From contig CAYUGY010000004.1 in the NCBI GenBank assembly GCA_964444515.1, forward strand, positions 1-28,271: a stretch of DNA of 28,271 bases. The letters are read 5' to 3'. The translations under genes were made by a program, and so were the position numbers. A model generated the notes under the pieces. That model worked only from the letters and a program-made list of their open reading frames with translations. It had not been told where the DNA came from and did no database searches. This DNA is from JAIXRY01 sp964444515 (GTDB lineage: Bacteria > Patescibacteriota > Minisyncoccia > Phycocordibacterales > UBA9973). Positions 7,171 through 15,063 of this stretch are shown one piece after another (within the stretch, counting starts at the first letter, position 1; the number at the start of each line of letters is the position of its first letter).

Positions 7171-8286
7171 TTATTTATATATTCTGGGAACACGCAATGA
7201 TATACAGGTAGTAATTTCATGTGGGGTTGTTTCTATTTGGAGTGAAATATCTTCGGCAGTAATACGCTCGCTTCCATCAGCACCAATAAGAGTAACTTCA
7301 TCATCAAGATATGCTTCTCCTTCTTTTCCAAGTGATACCATAATTTGATCCATACATACTCGTCCGACAATCGGATATTTTTTACCATGTACCAATACAT
7401 GTCCATTATTAGAGAGTCTGCGAGGTAGCCCATCAGCATAACCGACAGGTAACGTAATGATACGTTCATATTCATCAGCGATCACATATGCCCGAGCATA
7501 GCCGAGTGGGTCACCTTTTTCTAATACTTTAAAAAACACCACCTTTGTTTTAAATGAAAGTGCAGGAAGCATATTACTTGGAAAAAGTGGTATCTTCGGT
7601 TCAGGTTCTATTCCATAGAGTGCAATACCAGGACGCACCATAGAAAAACGATACTCGGGATATAAGAAAATAGACCGCGAACTACACATGTGCACATATG
7701 TAAAAGAAAATCCTTTTACCTTTGCCATATCAAGTACGGCAATAAATCGATCCGCTTGAATACGAGTAAATGCTTCATCAACACTATCAGAGAAATGAGA
7801 AAAGATTCCTTCACACACGACCGCATTATCATTATGAGCTGCAAGTGCCATGTCAATGAATTCTCCTGCTCGATCATATTGAACACCAATACGCCCCATA
7901 CCAGTATCAATCTTCAAGTGAATAACGGGAACAACAGATAATTGTTTCCCTCTTTCGATTATTTTCTCTAGTTTATTTTTTGAAGCAACAGTCAATGTGA
8001 GTCCGTAAGTAAGTGCTTCATCAATCTCATCATTATCAACAGCAGCAAGAACAAGTATCGGTTTTGTAATACCCGCATCTCTCAAGATCTTCCCTTCATT
8101 AATGATAGCAACTGCAAAATAAGCGACTTCATTTTCCAATTCTTTTGCAACATGAATCATTCCGTGACCATACGCGTCGGCCTTGATAACAGCACAAATA
8201 CCAACAGTTTTACCACAGACCTCTTGAATCGCCAGTGTGTTTTTCTTTATTTGTCCGAGGTCTATTTCTACGTAAGTGTTTCTCAT
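7171..8286 (-). CDS. alr: Alanine racemase
   Basis: A 371-residue fold-type III PLP enzyme that makes D-alanine for peptidoglycan. The PLP lysine is K35 in AVIKADAYGHG (32-42). The opposing catalytic tyrosine is Y283 in PVGYADGLPRR, and the substrate-pocket segment GRVCMDQIMVSLG (308-320) is present. It has the usual length and domain order (N-terminal TIM barrel, C-terminal beta domain). It is the third gene of a run Nudix (9043) - transferase-like (8299) - alr, each pair separated by 12 bases. A TATAAT box lies 11 bases before the ATG at the upstream gene's stop codon, so it may also have its own nearly leaderless promoter. Confidence 0.96.
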   Translation of the reverse strand: MRNTYVEIDLGQIKKNTLAIQEVCGKTVGICAVIKADAYGHGMIHVAKELENEVAYFAVAIINEGKILRDAGITKPILVLAAVDNDEIDEALTYGLTLTVASKNKLEKIIERGKQLSVVPVIHLKIDTGMGRIGVQYDRAGEFIDMALAAHNDNAVVCEGIFSHFSDSVDEAFTRIQADRFIAVLDMAKVKGFSFTYVHMCSSRSIFLYPEYRFSMVRPGIALYGIEPEPKIPLFPSNMLPALSFKTKVVFFKVLEKGDPLGYARAYVIADEYERIITLPVGYADGLPRRLSNNGHVLVHGKKYPIVGRVCMDQIMVSLGKEGEAYLDDEVTLIGADGSERITAEDISLQIETTPHEITTCISLRVPRIYK

Positions 8287-8298
8287 AGTATGTGATAA

Positions 8299-9030
8299 TT
8301 ATAATCCAATTCTGTGAACTTCTCTTTCTGTATCAGTGCGGGCTAGTTCTTTCAACAATGCAACATCCGTGCTCCACAGCTCTCCATTCCAAAATTCAAG
8401 CGGACTGAAATTGGTCTTATAGAGTGCTTTTGCACCGTATACAGTTCCAAGATACACGTATTGAGTCCCCAAAGTTTTTTGTTCCATTAATGAACTAAGC
8501 ATGAGAAAAACACCGAACGACGTGTGAAAATATTCTTCTGCAAAGAAAGAGAACCAATAATGAAAAAAGTTTTGACCGACAATACCAATTACATAAGCAA
8601 CGATATTACCTCCTGTGTCTTTATATTCGATGATTCGAACATTGTCGGAAAAATTCACAATAAAAGTTAAACGCTGTTCTGAGAAAACATTCTCTCCGTG
8701 ACGCAATCTGAAGTAATTAAGACAGAATTCTATTGCAACAGAGTCATTCAAAAATAATTCCTTATCAATGACGGTCTTAGTAAAATCATCTGCATTAAAT
8801 TTCTTGAGTACACGTCGATTTTCTGAAGACGGATCAAACTCTGAAAGAATAACTCGGGCACTTCGTGCTAGATAATAGGTATCTCGGATTTCTGCATTTC
8901 CAGAGAACGGCAAAAAGCCTTTGTTGTAGATATCATCAACAATATCGTTATTTTCAGCTACGCCATATACAGCATAACCAAAAGCATAGGTTTTATATGA
9001 ATGACTGTGTTCACGATAAAATATTTTCAT
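8299..9030 (-). CDS. Arginyl/leucyl-tRNA-protein transferase-like protein (ATE/Bpt family)
   Basis: A 243-residue protein whose conserved spots match the aminoacyl-tRNA-protein transferase superfamily (GNAT-like fold), which puts Arg or Leu on protein N-termini as an N-degron. RVILSEFDPSSENRRVLKK (59-77) corresponds to the bacterial Bpt/ATE stretch of the type RVxVxxFxPSxSQRRxLKR. Near the end, YVYLGTVYGAKALYKTNF (191-208), then P..F..G.W, matches the YYYLGYWI..c.kM.YK..F.P.E...dg.W block. The central part (140-180) fits the position of the acceptor domain. The N-terminal Cys-rich cluster of true ATE1 is missing. The length equals bacterial Bpt (about 240). It lies between a Nudix gene and alr. 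Family membership is likely; the amino acid transferred, or even tRNA use, is unproven. Confidence 0.72.
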   Translation of the reverse strand: MKIFYREHSHSYKTYAFGYAVYGVAENNDIVDDIYNKGFLPFSGNAEIRDTYYLARSARVILSEFDPSSENRRVLKKFNADDFTKTVIDKELFLNDSVAIEFCLNYFRLRHGENVFSEQRLTFIVNFSDNVRIIEYKDTGGNIVAYVIGIVGQNFFHYWFSFFAEEYFHTSFGVFLMLSSLMEQKTLGTQYVYLGTVYGAKALYKTNFSPLEFWNGELWSTDVALLKELARTDTEREVHRIGL

Positions 9031-9042
9031 CTAATTTCTTAA

Positions 9043-9534
9043 TTAAACATCTAATGCTCTTTTTACAATCAAATCACCTATCTCACCCCAGTCAAAATAT
9101 TTCTTATATTCTTTTATAGGCACTACTTTCACTTCCACAACAGCCTTATCTGGATCTTTTGAACAAAAACCTTCTTCTGTAGCTGGTGAGGCCTTTAATT
9201 TAAAACGTAGCTGATAAAAAGGTTCTTTCAATCCGTTCAAATCCGTAATTACTTGATATCCAATATTCTGAATTGAGCCGATCTTTGCATTTGCTTCTTC
9301 TAAAAATTCTCGTACAAGTGTTTGTTCAAAAGACTCACCTTTTTCTATTGTTCCACCAGGAAATCCCCATTCTCCACTTTTACCACTTTTAACAATAACA
9401 ATATGTTCATTGTCTACAAAAGCCACAGCCCTACATTGCTTACATCTATCGTAAGGCAAATTTGAAAAATCATCAGTTTCAAAATACTCTACGTCGAACG
9501 ATTTTCCATCTGATTGTGTAAAATTATTTTTCAT
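9043..9534 (-). CDS. Nudix hydrolase with N-terminal CxxC
   Basis: A 163-residue Nudix protein. The box runs from G61 (FPGGTIEKGE) through REFLEEANA to A83 with canonical spacing; the usual final glycine is Asn (N82). A CKQC pair (C31, C34) precedes the fold and could be half of a zinc site, as in some NADH-pyrophosphatase-like Nudix proteins, but no second pair is obvious. The substrate is unknown. It heads the three-gene run ending in alr. TATAAT sits 8 bases before the ATG (9543-9548), so its mRNA would start within a base or two of the start codon. Confidence 0.88.
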   Translation of the reverse strand: MKNNFTQSDGKSFDVEYFETDDFSNLPYDRCKQCRAVAFVDNEHIVIVKSGKSGEWGFPGGTIEKGESFEQTLVREFLEEANAKIGSIQNIGYQVITDLNGLKEPFYQLRFKLKASPATEEGFCSKDPDKAVVEVKVVPIKEYKKYFDWGEIGDLIVKRALDV

Positions 9535-9542
9535 ATATTGCT

Positions 9543-9548
9543 ATTATA
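9543..9548 (-). promoter_or_regulatory. -10 box of the Nudix-transferase-alr run
   Basis: A perfect TATAAT on the minus strand, 8 bases before the ATG at 9534, predicting a leaderless or nearly leaderless transcript. Confidence 0.6.
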
Positions 9549-9563
9549 CACAGGTTTAAAAGA

Positions 9564-9602
9564 TACAAAAGAACGCGAACCTTCGGCCCGTGTTCTTTTG
9601 TA
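9564..9602. terminator. Hairpin after the beta-lactamase-like gene
   Basis: An 11-bp outer stem TACAAAAGAAC/GTTCTTTTGTA, a mismatch-containing middle, and a CC-TTC-GG apex. It lies 11 bases past the stop of the upstream minus-strand gene. The U-tract is weak, so direction is uncertain. Confidence 0.6.
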
Positions 9603-9613
9603 CTGTCTATATT

Positions 9614-10543
9614 CTATAATCTATTTTCTTTCCCATTACCCTCCATATACTCAAAAACAACTTTAGCACATTTTTTCATATCGAAATATTTATATGGATT
9701 TTTTGTTTTAATTATAGAAAATAATGAAATTACATAGTGAGAATTTGTGCCTGTGACTACACCGCAATCATTTGACCATCTGATAATAGTCCATTTGTTT
9801 TGCAATAATCTGATGATTGCTCTGATTGGGGATGTTTTATAAAAATTAGTTTCAAGCGATCCGCCTTTGCGATAATATGACGCGTATCCAGACACATAAA
9901 GACCACCTCTTCCTTTTCTGTTCCATTTGAGCATATATTCTTTCAACTTTTTCGAAACAAAAGGACTAACTAGCTTTTCTTTTTCAACTAGATACATAAA
10001 CTCTGCACAATGCCTTGCGCAAGACATTGTGGTTTCAGAAAATCGATACGGTTTATCTTCTTTTATTCTATCTAGAAATTTTCGTGTCACCTCACTTCCG
10101 TGCCAATTATTTTTGTGAATGATGTGTTCTGTAATAGATTCTCGCCCAACTAAATCAATCAGTGTATTTGAGGCGGTGTTATCACTACGAGCGAGCATCA
10201 AATCAAGCAAATAATCTATTGTCACCTTGTCTCTCGTATTGAGCAATTTTCGTGTATCACCCGGGAAAATTCGTGCGTCCTTGTCTACGTTATTCGGGGA
10301 TTTTATTTCGACAATTTGTGAAAGTGAAAAATCCCCGATCTCAATCCTCCGTAACATTTCTGCTCCGATAAAAATCTTATAAACCGAAGCTGGATAGATA
10401 AAATGATCCATGTTGTATCCAAAGATTTTTGGTTCTTTTTGCTTGAGGCCAATGATTGCAATACCTATTTCATCATCCAAAAAACCTTTTTGTTTTAAAA
10501 GATTTTTTAATTCGAAACTTCTTTTAGAATCTTCGGTAAGCAT
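9614..10543 (-). CDS. Serine beta-lactamase/PBP-type hydrolase without signal peptide
   Basis: A 309-residue serine hydrolase of the class A beta-lactamase-like group. The three active-site motifs are visible: SxxK as S53-V-Y-K56 in YPASVYK, SDN at 120-122 in LARSDNTASN, and a KTG-like K226-G-G-S229. I see no clear ExxLN general-base motif of true class A enzymes between SDN and the KGG, so carboxypeptidase or another PBP-like activity is at least as likely as drug hydrolysis. Unusually, there is no signal peptide or membrane segment: the first 30 residues are charged, and reading upstream in frame meets a stop (TAA at 10559-10561) with no other start. Export would need another route, or the protein is cytoplasmic. 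It follows gatB by 20 bases. Confidence 0.82.
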   Translation of the reverse strand: MLTEDSKRSFELKNLLKQKGFLDDEIGIAIIGLKQKEPKIFGYNMDHFIYPASVYKIFIGAEMLRRIEIGDFSLSQIVEIKSPNNVDKDARIFPGDTRKLLNTRDKVTIDYLLDLMLARSDNTASNTLIDLVGRESITEHIIHKNNWHGSEVTRKFLDRIKEDKPYRFSETTMSCARHCAEFMYLVEKEKLVSPFVSKKLKEYMLKWNRKGRGGLYVSGYASYYRKGGSLETNFYKTSPIRAIIRLLQNKWTIIRWSNDCGVVTGTNSHYVISLFSIIKTKNPYKYFDMKKCAKVVFEYMEGNGKENRL

Positions 10544-10563
10544 AATATAAAAATATTTTTATA

Positions 10564-12051
10564 TTATTTTAACAATTCTTTCAATGTTTCAATAACTAGC
10601 TGAGGGTTTGCAGAACCGTTTGATTCTTTGATTACTTTACCTACGAGTGCCATAATAGCGTTTTCTTTACCGCCTTTGTATGTCGCCACAACATCAGGGT
10701 TTTCATCGAGGATTTTTTGTGCAAGGACTTTGAGACCTTCAGTATCGTTACTTTGGAAGAGATTTTTTTCTTCGGCAATATTTTTTGGACTTTCGTCATT
10801 GATCACAATCATCGCAAGAATATCTTTTGCCGTACGAGAAGAGATTTTGTTTTCTCCAAACAATGTTACAAGTTCGGCAAAGTTTTGTGTGCTTGGAAGT
10901 TTAGTTTCAGGGGTTATTTTTTTGAGCCCGACATAGTCTGAAGTTAAGAAGTTTGAAGCAGTTTGAATGTATTTTTTATCAGCAAGCAACGGAACAACTT
11001 GCTCGAAATAATCTCCGAGTTCTTTGTCATTGATGTAACTTTCTGTGTCTTCGGCTTTGATACCGAATTCGTTCAAGAATCGTGCACGTCGTCCAGATGG
11101 GAGCTCTGGTAGTCCAGTTTTCAAAGTATTCAAATCAAATAACTTGTGTAAATAGAATTTTGGAATATCTGGTTCTGGGAAATAACGATAGTCATGCGCG
11201 TCTTCTTTTGCACGTTGAGAGAATGTTGATTGTTTGATTTCATCCCAACCACGAGTTTCTTGGACGAGTTCGTCTCCTTTGCCGGCTTCAATCATTTCTT
11301 TCATTCGATTGAGTTCAAACAATACTGCGCGTTCAACAGAGCGGAATGAGTTCAAGTTTTTGACTTCAGTTTTTGTACCAAGGGCGCCTTTGTATTTCGA
11401 CAAATCAAGTCGACCAACAATCGCTGGTACACCTTTTTCATCCAACTTACTTTTTTGTGCAAGTGAAATGTTTGCTTCGACACGCATTTCACCTTTTTCC
11501 ATATTTGCTTCACCAACACCGAGATATTGTAGAAGTAGTTGCAATTCACGTCCGAAATTTCCAGTAGCTTTACTTGCAGATTCAAATGAATCAAACATAT
11601 GTGCTTCGGTCACGAGCTCCATGAGTGGCACACCTGCACGATTGTAATCAATCAAAGAAAAATCTCCGCGGTCATGTTTTGAGTTCGCAGTGTCTTCTTC
11701 TAAGTGAATACGAGTAATATCAAAATCCGCCAAGTGTCCGTTTGAAACGATTGGATATTTGTATTGGGTGATCTGGTATCCTTTTGGAATATCAGGATAA
11801 AAATAGTTCTTGCGGTCGAATTCAGAAAAGTCCGCGATGTCGGCATTGATAGCAAGGCCAACTTTAATCACATTTTCAATTGCTTTTTTGTTTGGTACTG
11901 GAAGCGTCCCAGGATGTGCCATACAGACAGGACAGATGTTCACATTGGGACGAGTTTCGTCGGCGTCGTTTTTGCACGAACAAAACATCTTCGAATTGGT
12001 TTTCAATTCTGCGTGGACTTCGATACCGATGACTGGGTAGTATTCGTTCAT
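10564..12051 (-). CDS. gatB: Asp-tRNA(Asn)/Glu-tRNA(Gln) amidotransferase subunit B
   Basis: A 495-residue full-length GatB, the tRNA-binding kinase subunit of the GatCAB complex that converts misacylated Glu-tRNA(Gln) and Asp-tRNA(Asn). Conserved segments are PVIGIEVHAELKT (5-17), the zinc-type CSC...NICPVCMAHPGTLP cluster, NYFYPDIPKGYQITQ, and VRVEANIS-like MRVEANISLA. The C-terminal third is the YqeY-like tRNA-binding tail ending at KELLK. gatA and gatC are not in this window, so the complex is encoded at separate loci. A separate YqeY (14513-14965) is present nearby. It has its own promoter (TGC-TATAAT 13 bases before the ATG) after the obgE terminator. Confidence 0.97.
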   Translation of the reverse strand: MNEYYPVIGIEVHAELKTNSKMFCSCKNDADETRPNVNICPVCMAHPGTLPVPNKKAIENVIKVGLAINADIADFSEFDRKNYFYPDIPKGYQITQYKYPIVSNGHLADFDITRIHLEEDTANSKHDRGDFSLIDYNRAGVPLMELVTEAHMFDSFESASKATGNFGRELQLLLQYLGVGEANMEKGEMRVEANISLAQKSKLDEKGVPAIVGRLDLSKYKGALGTKTEVKNLNSFRSVERAVLFELNRMKEMIEAGKGDELVQETRGWDEIKQSTFSQRAKEDAHDYRYFPEPDIPKFYLHKLFDLNTLKTGLPELPSGRRARFLNEFGIKAEDTESYINDKELGDYFEQVVPLLADKKYIQTASNFLTSDYVGLKKITPETKLPSTQNFAELVTLFGENKISSRTAKDILAMIVINDESPKNIAEEKNLFQSNDTEGLKVLAQKILDENPDVVATYKGGKENAIMALVGKVIKESNGSANPQLVIETLKELLK

Positions 12052-12064
12052 AATTTATAGAGAA

Positions 12065-12073
12065 ATTATAGCA
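12065..12073 (-). promoter_or_regulatory. Extended -10 promoter of gatB
   Basis: TGC-TATAAT on the minus strand, 13 bases before the ATG at 12051. It lies just past the obgE terminator hairpin. Confidence 0.7.
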
Positions 12074-12100
12074 AAAAATTTCATTTTTGGCTTTATTTGA

Positions 12101-12126
12101 AAAAACTCGCATTATTGCGAGTTTTT
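12101..12126. terminator. Terminator after obgE
   Basis: AAAAACTCGC (12101-12110) pairs with GCGAGTTTTT (12117-12126) around a 6-base loop. On the minus strand it is followed by six T. The obgE stop codon (12125-12127) overlaps the stem. Confidence 0.8.
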
Positions 12127-13099
12127 ATCCATTTTTTCTTAAAATTCCGATCAGTTCGTCAGAGAATTTTTTGACTGATTCGTCATCAAAGAGTGAGACA
12201 ACGAATACTGATTTGCCGAGTTTTGAAAATTCTTTTTCAGCACTCTTGATTGTTGCTTCGTCGGTCACATCAGTTTTGGTTAGAAGAATAATTTCATCTT
12301 TTGCATCAAGTCCGTTTGCATATTGTTCCAATTCTTTGCGAATTTGTTTGTATGTTTCCATCATGTGTTCGTTTTCAAAAGAAACGAGGTGTACCAACAT
12401 TTTTGTACGTTTGATATGGCGAAGGAATTTGGTTCCCAAACCCTTGCCTTCTGACGCACCTTCAATCAATCCTGGAATATCAGCGAGAATGTATCCGTAG
12501 AAATCTCCGAGGTTTGGGTCGAGTGTGGTGAATTGATATGAGCCAATTTTTGCTTTGGCATTGGTCAGTGCATTGAGTAGTGATGACTTCCCTGCATTTG
12601 GTAATCCGACAAAGCCAACATCAGCAAAGAGTTCAAGTTCGATATGAAAATCAGCTTCATCACCTTCTCTTCCAGGTGTTGCACGTTCAGGAGTAGTGTT
12701 GGTTGATGATTTGAAATGTTCATTACCAAGCCCGCCTTGTCCACCGCGAAGCACGATAACTTTTTCATTTTCTTTGAGGACAGTAAACGAGAAACTGGTT
12801 GTCTTGTTGGTTACGATAGACCCTACTGGTACATCGATAATACAATCTGCACCATCAGAGCCGTGTTTACTACCACCCATTCCATGTTCACCGTTTTCTG
12901 CTTCAAAACTTCTTTTAGCTTTGTAACGAGCCAAAATACTGACATCGCGAATACCGCGAATATAGACATCACCTCCGCGTCCGCCATCACCACCGTTTGG
13001 CCCACCTTTGTCGATGTATTTTTCTTGACGCCAACGAACAACACCGTTTCCACCGGTTCCAGCTTTTGCGCTAATTGTTACTTCATCTATGAGTTGCAT
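12125..13099 (-). CDS. obgE: GTPase Obg/CgtA
   Basis: A 324-residue Obg GTPase, which binds the large ribosomal subunit and links ribosome maturation to stress signals. The glycine-rich Obg fold is at 1-155 (KAGTGGNGVVRW, GGPNGGDGGRGGDVY). The G domain follows with P-loop GLPNAGKSS (165-173), switch II DIPGLIEG (207-214) and G4 as TKTD (274-277) instead of NKxD. The C-terminal OCT domain is absent, so this is the short form. The ATG at 13099 is chosen because MQLIDEVTISAKAG matches the family's normal start. A TTG seven codons upstream (13120) is open but adds residues no Obg has. It lies between terminators on both sides, so it is transcribed alone. Confidence 0.96.
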   Translation of the reverse strand: MQLIDEVTISAKAGTGGNGVVRWRQEKYIDKGGPNGGDGGRGGDVYIRGIRDVSILARYKAKRSFEAENGEHGMGGSKHGSDGADCIIDVPVGSIVTNKTTSFSFTVLKENEKVIVLRGGQGGLGNEHFKSSTNTTPERATPGREGDEADFHIELELFADVGFVGLPNAGKSSLLNALTNAKAKIGSYQFTTLDPNLGDFYGYILADIPGLIEGASEGKGLGTKFLRHIKRTKMLVHLVSFENEHMMETYKQIRKELEQYANGLDAKDEIILLTKTDVTDEATIKSAEKEFSKLGKSVFVVSLFDDESVKKFSDELIGILRKNG

Positions 13100-13143
13100 G
13101 TTGTTTATAAAATAACACAAAAAATGAGAAAAATCAAATTTAA

Positions 13144-13184
13144 GAAAAGGGGCGATTTTGTCTTCGTAAAAATCGCCCCTTTTC
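13144..13184. terminator. Terminator after the MYG1 gene, 16-bp stem
   Basis: GAAAAGGGGCGATTTT (13144-13159) pairs perfectly with 13169-13184 around a 9-base loop containing CTTC. It ends exactly at the first base of the stop codon of the upstream minus gene (13184-13186) and separates it from obgE. Confidence 0.8.
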
Positions 13185-14086
13185 TATTTCCCTAGTGCCG
13201 TACTCGCTATATGCATAGCACTTTCTTTTTTTTTGGTCACAAACAAAAATCTCCCGTTGTGACAAAAGACAACATCAGAAACACTAGTCGCTTGTTCGAG
13301 TTCTGACTCTTTCAAGCCAGCCCAGTTTTCAGGAAATTTTTTACGTGGAGTAAATTCATTGTTTGAATCTTTGATTGTCTCTACTCGCCAACCTCCACTT
13401 TCACCACCTCTTGGGAGCACTACGAATAATACTTCTGGTTTTTCAAGCAACACAGAATTCAAATCATATCTTGAAACATATTCATCAAGTACCAAAATAG
13501 TTTTATCTACAGTTGCTTCGAAGATAGATAAAATCATTTTCTTTTTAGTGATAAAACTGGTAGCTTTACGAATTTCACCAGAGAGGATTTCTTGTGCGAG
13601 CGAAACCGCATTCATAAATGCTTTGTATTGCTCTTTGTCCGTTGCTGTATCAGGGGCTTCAATACTAGAGAGTACATCATTGATTGTGTACGGAAAGATG
13701 CTTGCTTCTTTGATACAACTCATTCCGTTGTCGATTGCATCAATTGGAAATACGAGTCGTTGTTCGATCATACCTGCAACTTCTTCATTTTCTCCACATA
13801 CTGAGACACCGTACTCTTTCCAAACTAATCCAAACGATGCATACGGAATCGTATTTATCCGAACACCAGCTCCACCAATTTGATGGTGGTCAAAACGATT
13901 TGATTTTGCATCATAGATTCCACCAACATCGATGACAAAATCAGCTTTGTCTATTTCTTTTTGATCACGAGTACGAATGACACGAATAGCACCTTTCAAA
14001 AAAAGTGAAAGTGTTGCGCACGCAAACACATCATCTGCGTGATACCCACCGTTGTGCACTGCGATTGTTTTCTTGAGAAACCACAT
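13184..14086 (-). CDS. MYG1 family protein (DHH-like metal-dependent hydrolase)
   Basis: A 300-residue MYG1/UPF0160 protein. The motif HNGGYHADDVFACA (11-24) carries the His and DD metal ligands. DFVIDVGGIYD (49-59) and RFDHHQ (63-68) give the DHH-like DxG and DHH sites, and LPRGGESGGWRVETI near 232-246 is the family's C-terminal signature (usually RGG.sggWrv.tV). Eukaryotic MYG1 is a 3'-5' RNA exonuclease. Bacterial members are usually uncharacterised, so nuclease activity here is by family only. The length is close to the family's usual 300-340 residues. It is bounded by hairpin terminators on both sides. The start ATG follows an A/T-only leader shared with several neighbours (TTATAAATT-ATG, also at gatB). 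Confidence 0.92.
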   Translation of the reverse strand: MWFLKKTIAVHNGGYHADDVFACATLSLFLKGAIRVIRTRDQKEIDKADFVIDVGGIYDAKSNRFDHHQIGGAGVRINTIPYASFGLVWKEYGVSVCGENEEVAGMIEQRLVFPIDAIDNGMSCIKEASIFPYTINDVLSSIEAPDTATDKEQYKAFMNAVSLAQEILSGEIRKATSFITKKKMILSIFEATVDKTILVLDEYVSRYDLNSVLLEKPEVLFVVLPRGGESGGWRVETIKDSNNEFTPRKKFPENWAGLKESELEQATSVSDVVFCHNGRFLFVTKKKESAMHIASTALGK

Positions 14087-14104
14087 AATTTATAAAGTAA
14101 TAAT

Positions 14105-14149
14105 AACATAAAAGCGGCGAAACGCTTCGCGTTTCGCCGCTTTTATGTT
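14105..14149. terminator. 21-bp perfect hairpin terminator
   Basis: Bases 14105-14125 pair perfectly with 14129-14149 around a TTC loop. The core GCGGCGAAACGC is G+C-rich, with A/T ends that give U-tracts both ways. It lies between the PF04020 gene stop (14158) and the MYG1 start (14086), so it ends the yqeY-PF04020 unit. Confidence 0.85.
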
Positions 14150-14157
14150 TGATTTTA

Positions 14158-14502
14158 TTAGTCGTTACTTCCAAAAATTCTTTCCCCAATCCAATTGACC
14201 GCAGATACAACCAATGCACCCAAAATAGCAGCAGTAAATGTTGAGACAGTGAATCCTGGAATGTTTCTCGAAAGAATCCAGAAAATTGCACCGTTAATAA
14301 TCACCCCGAACAAACCGAGCGTAACAATATTGATTGGTAATGTAAGCAAACTAATAATCGGTTTGATTACAGAATTGATGACAAACAAACACGCACCAAC
14401 AATAAATGCTACCCAAAAAGGATTGACACTTACTCCTTTGACAACAAAAGGTGTAACAAATACTGCAATTGATAATAGAAGAAAATGTTTTAAGATACGC
14501 AT
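14158..14502 (-). CDS. Four-helix membrane protein, phage-holin-4-2 family (YvlD-like)
   Basis: A 114-residue, almost wholly hydrophobic protein with four membrane helices. The segment INSVIKPIISLLTLPINIV (about 43-61), then TLGLFGVIINGAIFWIL, is the hallmark of PF04020 proteins such as YvlD; despite the Pfam name most are chromosomal proteins of unknown role, not phage holins. The start at ATG 14502 (MRILKHFLLL) matches the family. An open frame continues upstream to 14556 but would add unrelated residues overlapping yqeY. TATAAT sits 9 bases before the ATG at the yqeY stop codon, so besides read-through from yqeY (10-base gap) it may have its own near-leaderless promoter. Confidence 0.88.
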   Translation of the reverse strand: MRILKHFLLLSIAVFVTPFVVKGVSVNPFWVAFIVGACLFVINSVIKPIISLLTLPINIVTLGLFGVIINGAIFWILSRNIPGFTVSTFTAAILGALVVSAVNWIGERIFGSND

Positions 14503-14511
14503 AGCTAAAAA

Positions 14512-14517
14512 ATTATA
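14512..14517 (-). promoter_or_regulatory. -10 box of the PF04020 gene
   Basis: TATAAT on the minus strand, overlapping the yqeY stop codon and 9 bases before the next ATG (14502). Confidence 0.5.
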
Positions 14518-14965
14518 CGAATAATGAATCGATGACTTGTTTGACAACAGTACCATCTGCCTTACCCTTTAACTCTACCATAACTTCTTTCATCAACAAC
14601 CCCTTTTTAGTCGGATCAATCTCGCCCAGCTTTGTCATAATAGTTTTGACTTGTTGTTCGACTTTTTCTTTACTCATCATTGTTGGTAAAAATACTTCAA
14701 GCACTTTCAATTGTGCTTCTTCTTCAGCAACCAAATCCATTCGTCCTCCTTTGGTAAATTGTTCGATAGAATCTTTGCGTTGTTTTGCAAGACGAATTAT
14801 TACTTTCATACAGTCTTCATCAGACAATTCATCTTGTGGTTTTCTACCAGTCGCTACAAGTTCATTAGTAAAAGCAGATGACAACCCACGCATCACATCA
14901 AGACGTACTTGATCTTTTGCTTTCATTGCCTCCTTTATGTTGTTTTTTATATCTTCAAAAATCAT
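14513..14965 (-). CDS. yqeY: GatB/YqeY domain protein
   Basis: A 150-residue YqeY, the stand-alone relative of the GatB tail. It has been proposed to help tRNA-dependent amidation or tRNA handling, but its exact role is unproven. It begins MIFEDIKNNIKEAMKAKDQ, and the family pattern (LR.l.sai.n, then KQRKDSIEQF...RMDLVAEEEAQLKVLEVFLP) is clear, with the C-terminal KGLLMKEVMVELKGKADGTVV. The start at ATG 14965 is chosen over a GTG at 15034 because it matches the family and because TGA-TATACT lies exactly 7 bases upstream, predicting a transcript that begins at the ATG. Its promoter region faces the palindrome at 15016-15057, so the Cas2-like regulator could affect it. Confidence 0.93.
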   Translation of the reverse strand: MIFEDIKNNIKEAMKAKDQVRLDVMRGLSSAFTNELVATGRKPQDELSDEDCMKVIIRLAKQRKDSIEQFTKGGRMDLVAEEEAQLKVLEVFLPTMMSKEKVEQQVKTIMTKLGEIDPTKKGLLMKEVMVELKGKADGTVVKQVIDSLFV

Positions 14966-14972
14966 ATAGAAA

Positions 14973-14981
14973 AGTATATCA
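14973..14981 (-). promoter_or_regulatory. Leaderless extended -10 promoter of yqeY
   Basis: TGA-TATACT on the minus strand with 7 bases to the ATG, so the expected +1 is the first base of the start codon or the base before it. Confidence 0.65.
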
Positions 14982-15015
14982 GAATATAGTAAATAAAACA
15001 TAACACAGAAAAACA

Positions 15016-15057
15016 CAATATTAACATTACTCACGACCGTTGATAATGTTAATATTG
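15016..15057. promoter_or_regulatory. Palindromic operator-like site upstream of the Cas2-like gene
   Basis: Perfect 13-base arms CAATATTAACATT/AATGTTAATATTG flank the 16-base spacer ACTCACGACCGTTGAT. The inner 34 bases match the palindrome behind the gene at 28 of 34 positions. The site lies between divergent yqeY and the Cas2-like gene and contains a possible plus-strand -10 (GATAAT, 15042-15047), so repressor binding here would block transcription. Confidence 0.75.
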
Positions 15058-15063
15058 ATAGAT

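Noticed and set aside
9564..9602. Repeat family shared by the TTC-loop hairpins (2014, 9564, 13144, 14105)
   Set aside because: Stem sequences are unrelated; the shared loop is explained by stable terminator tetraloops.
13100..13120. Upstream TTG start for obgE
   Set aside because: The family begins at the MQLIDEV-type start; the extension is unlike any Obg N-terminus.
14158..14502. Prophage remnant suggested by the holin-family name
   Set aside because: PF04020 proteins are mostly ordinary chromosomal membrane proteins, and no other phage gene is nearby.
14966..15034. GTG start for yqeY with 23 extra hydrophobic residues
   Set aside because: It crosses the predicted promoter and operator-like site; the family starts at MIFEDIK.
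15040..15063. TTG start for the Cas2-like gene giving eight extra residues
   Set aside because: It lies inside the operator-like palindrome and the extra residues are only its translated AT-rich arm; ATG 15064 fits better.
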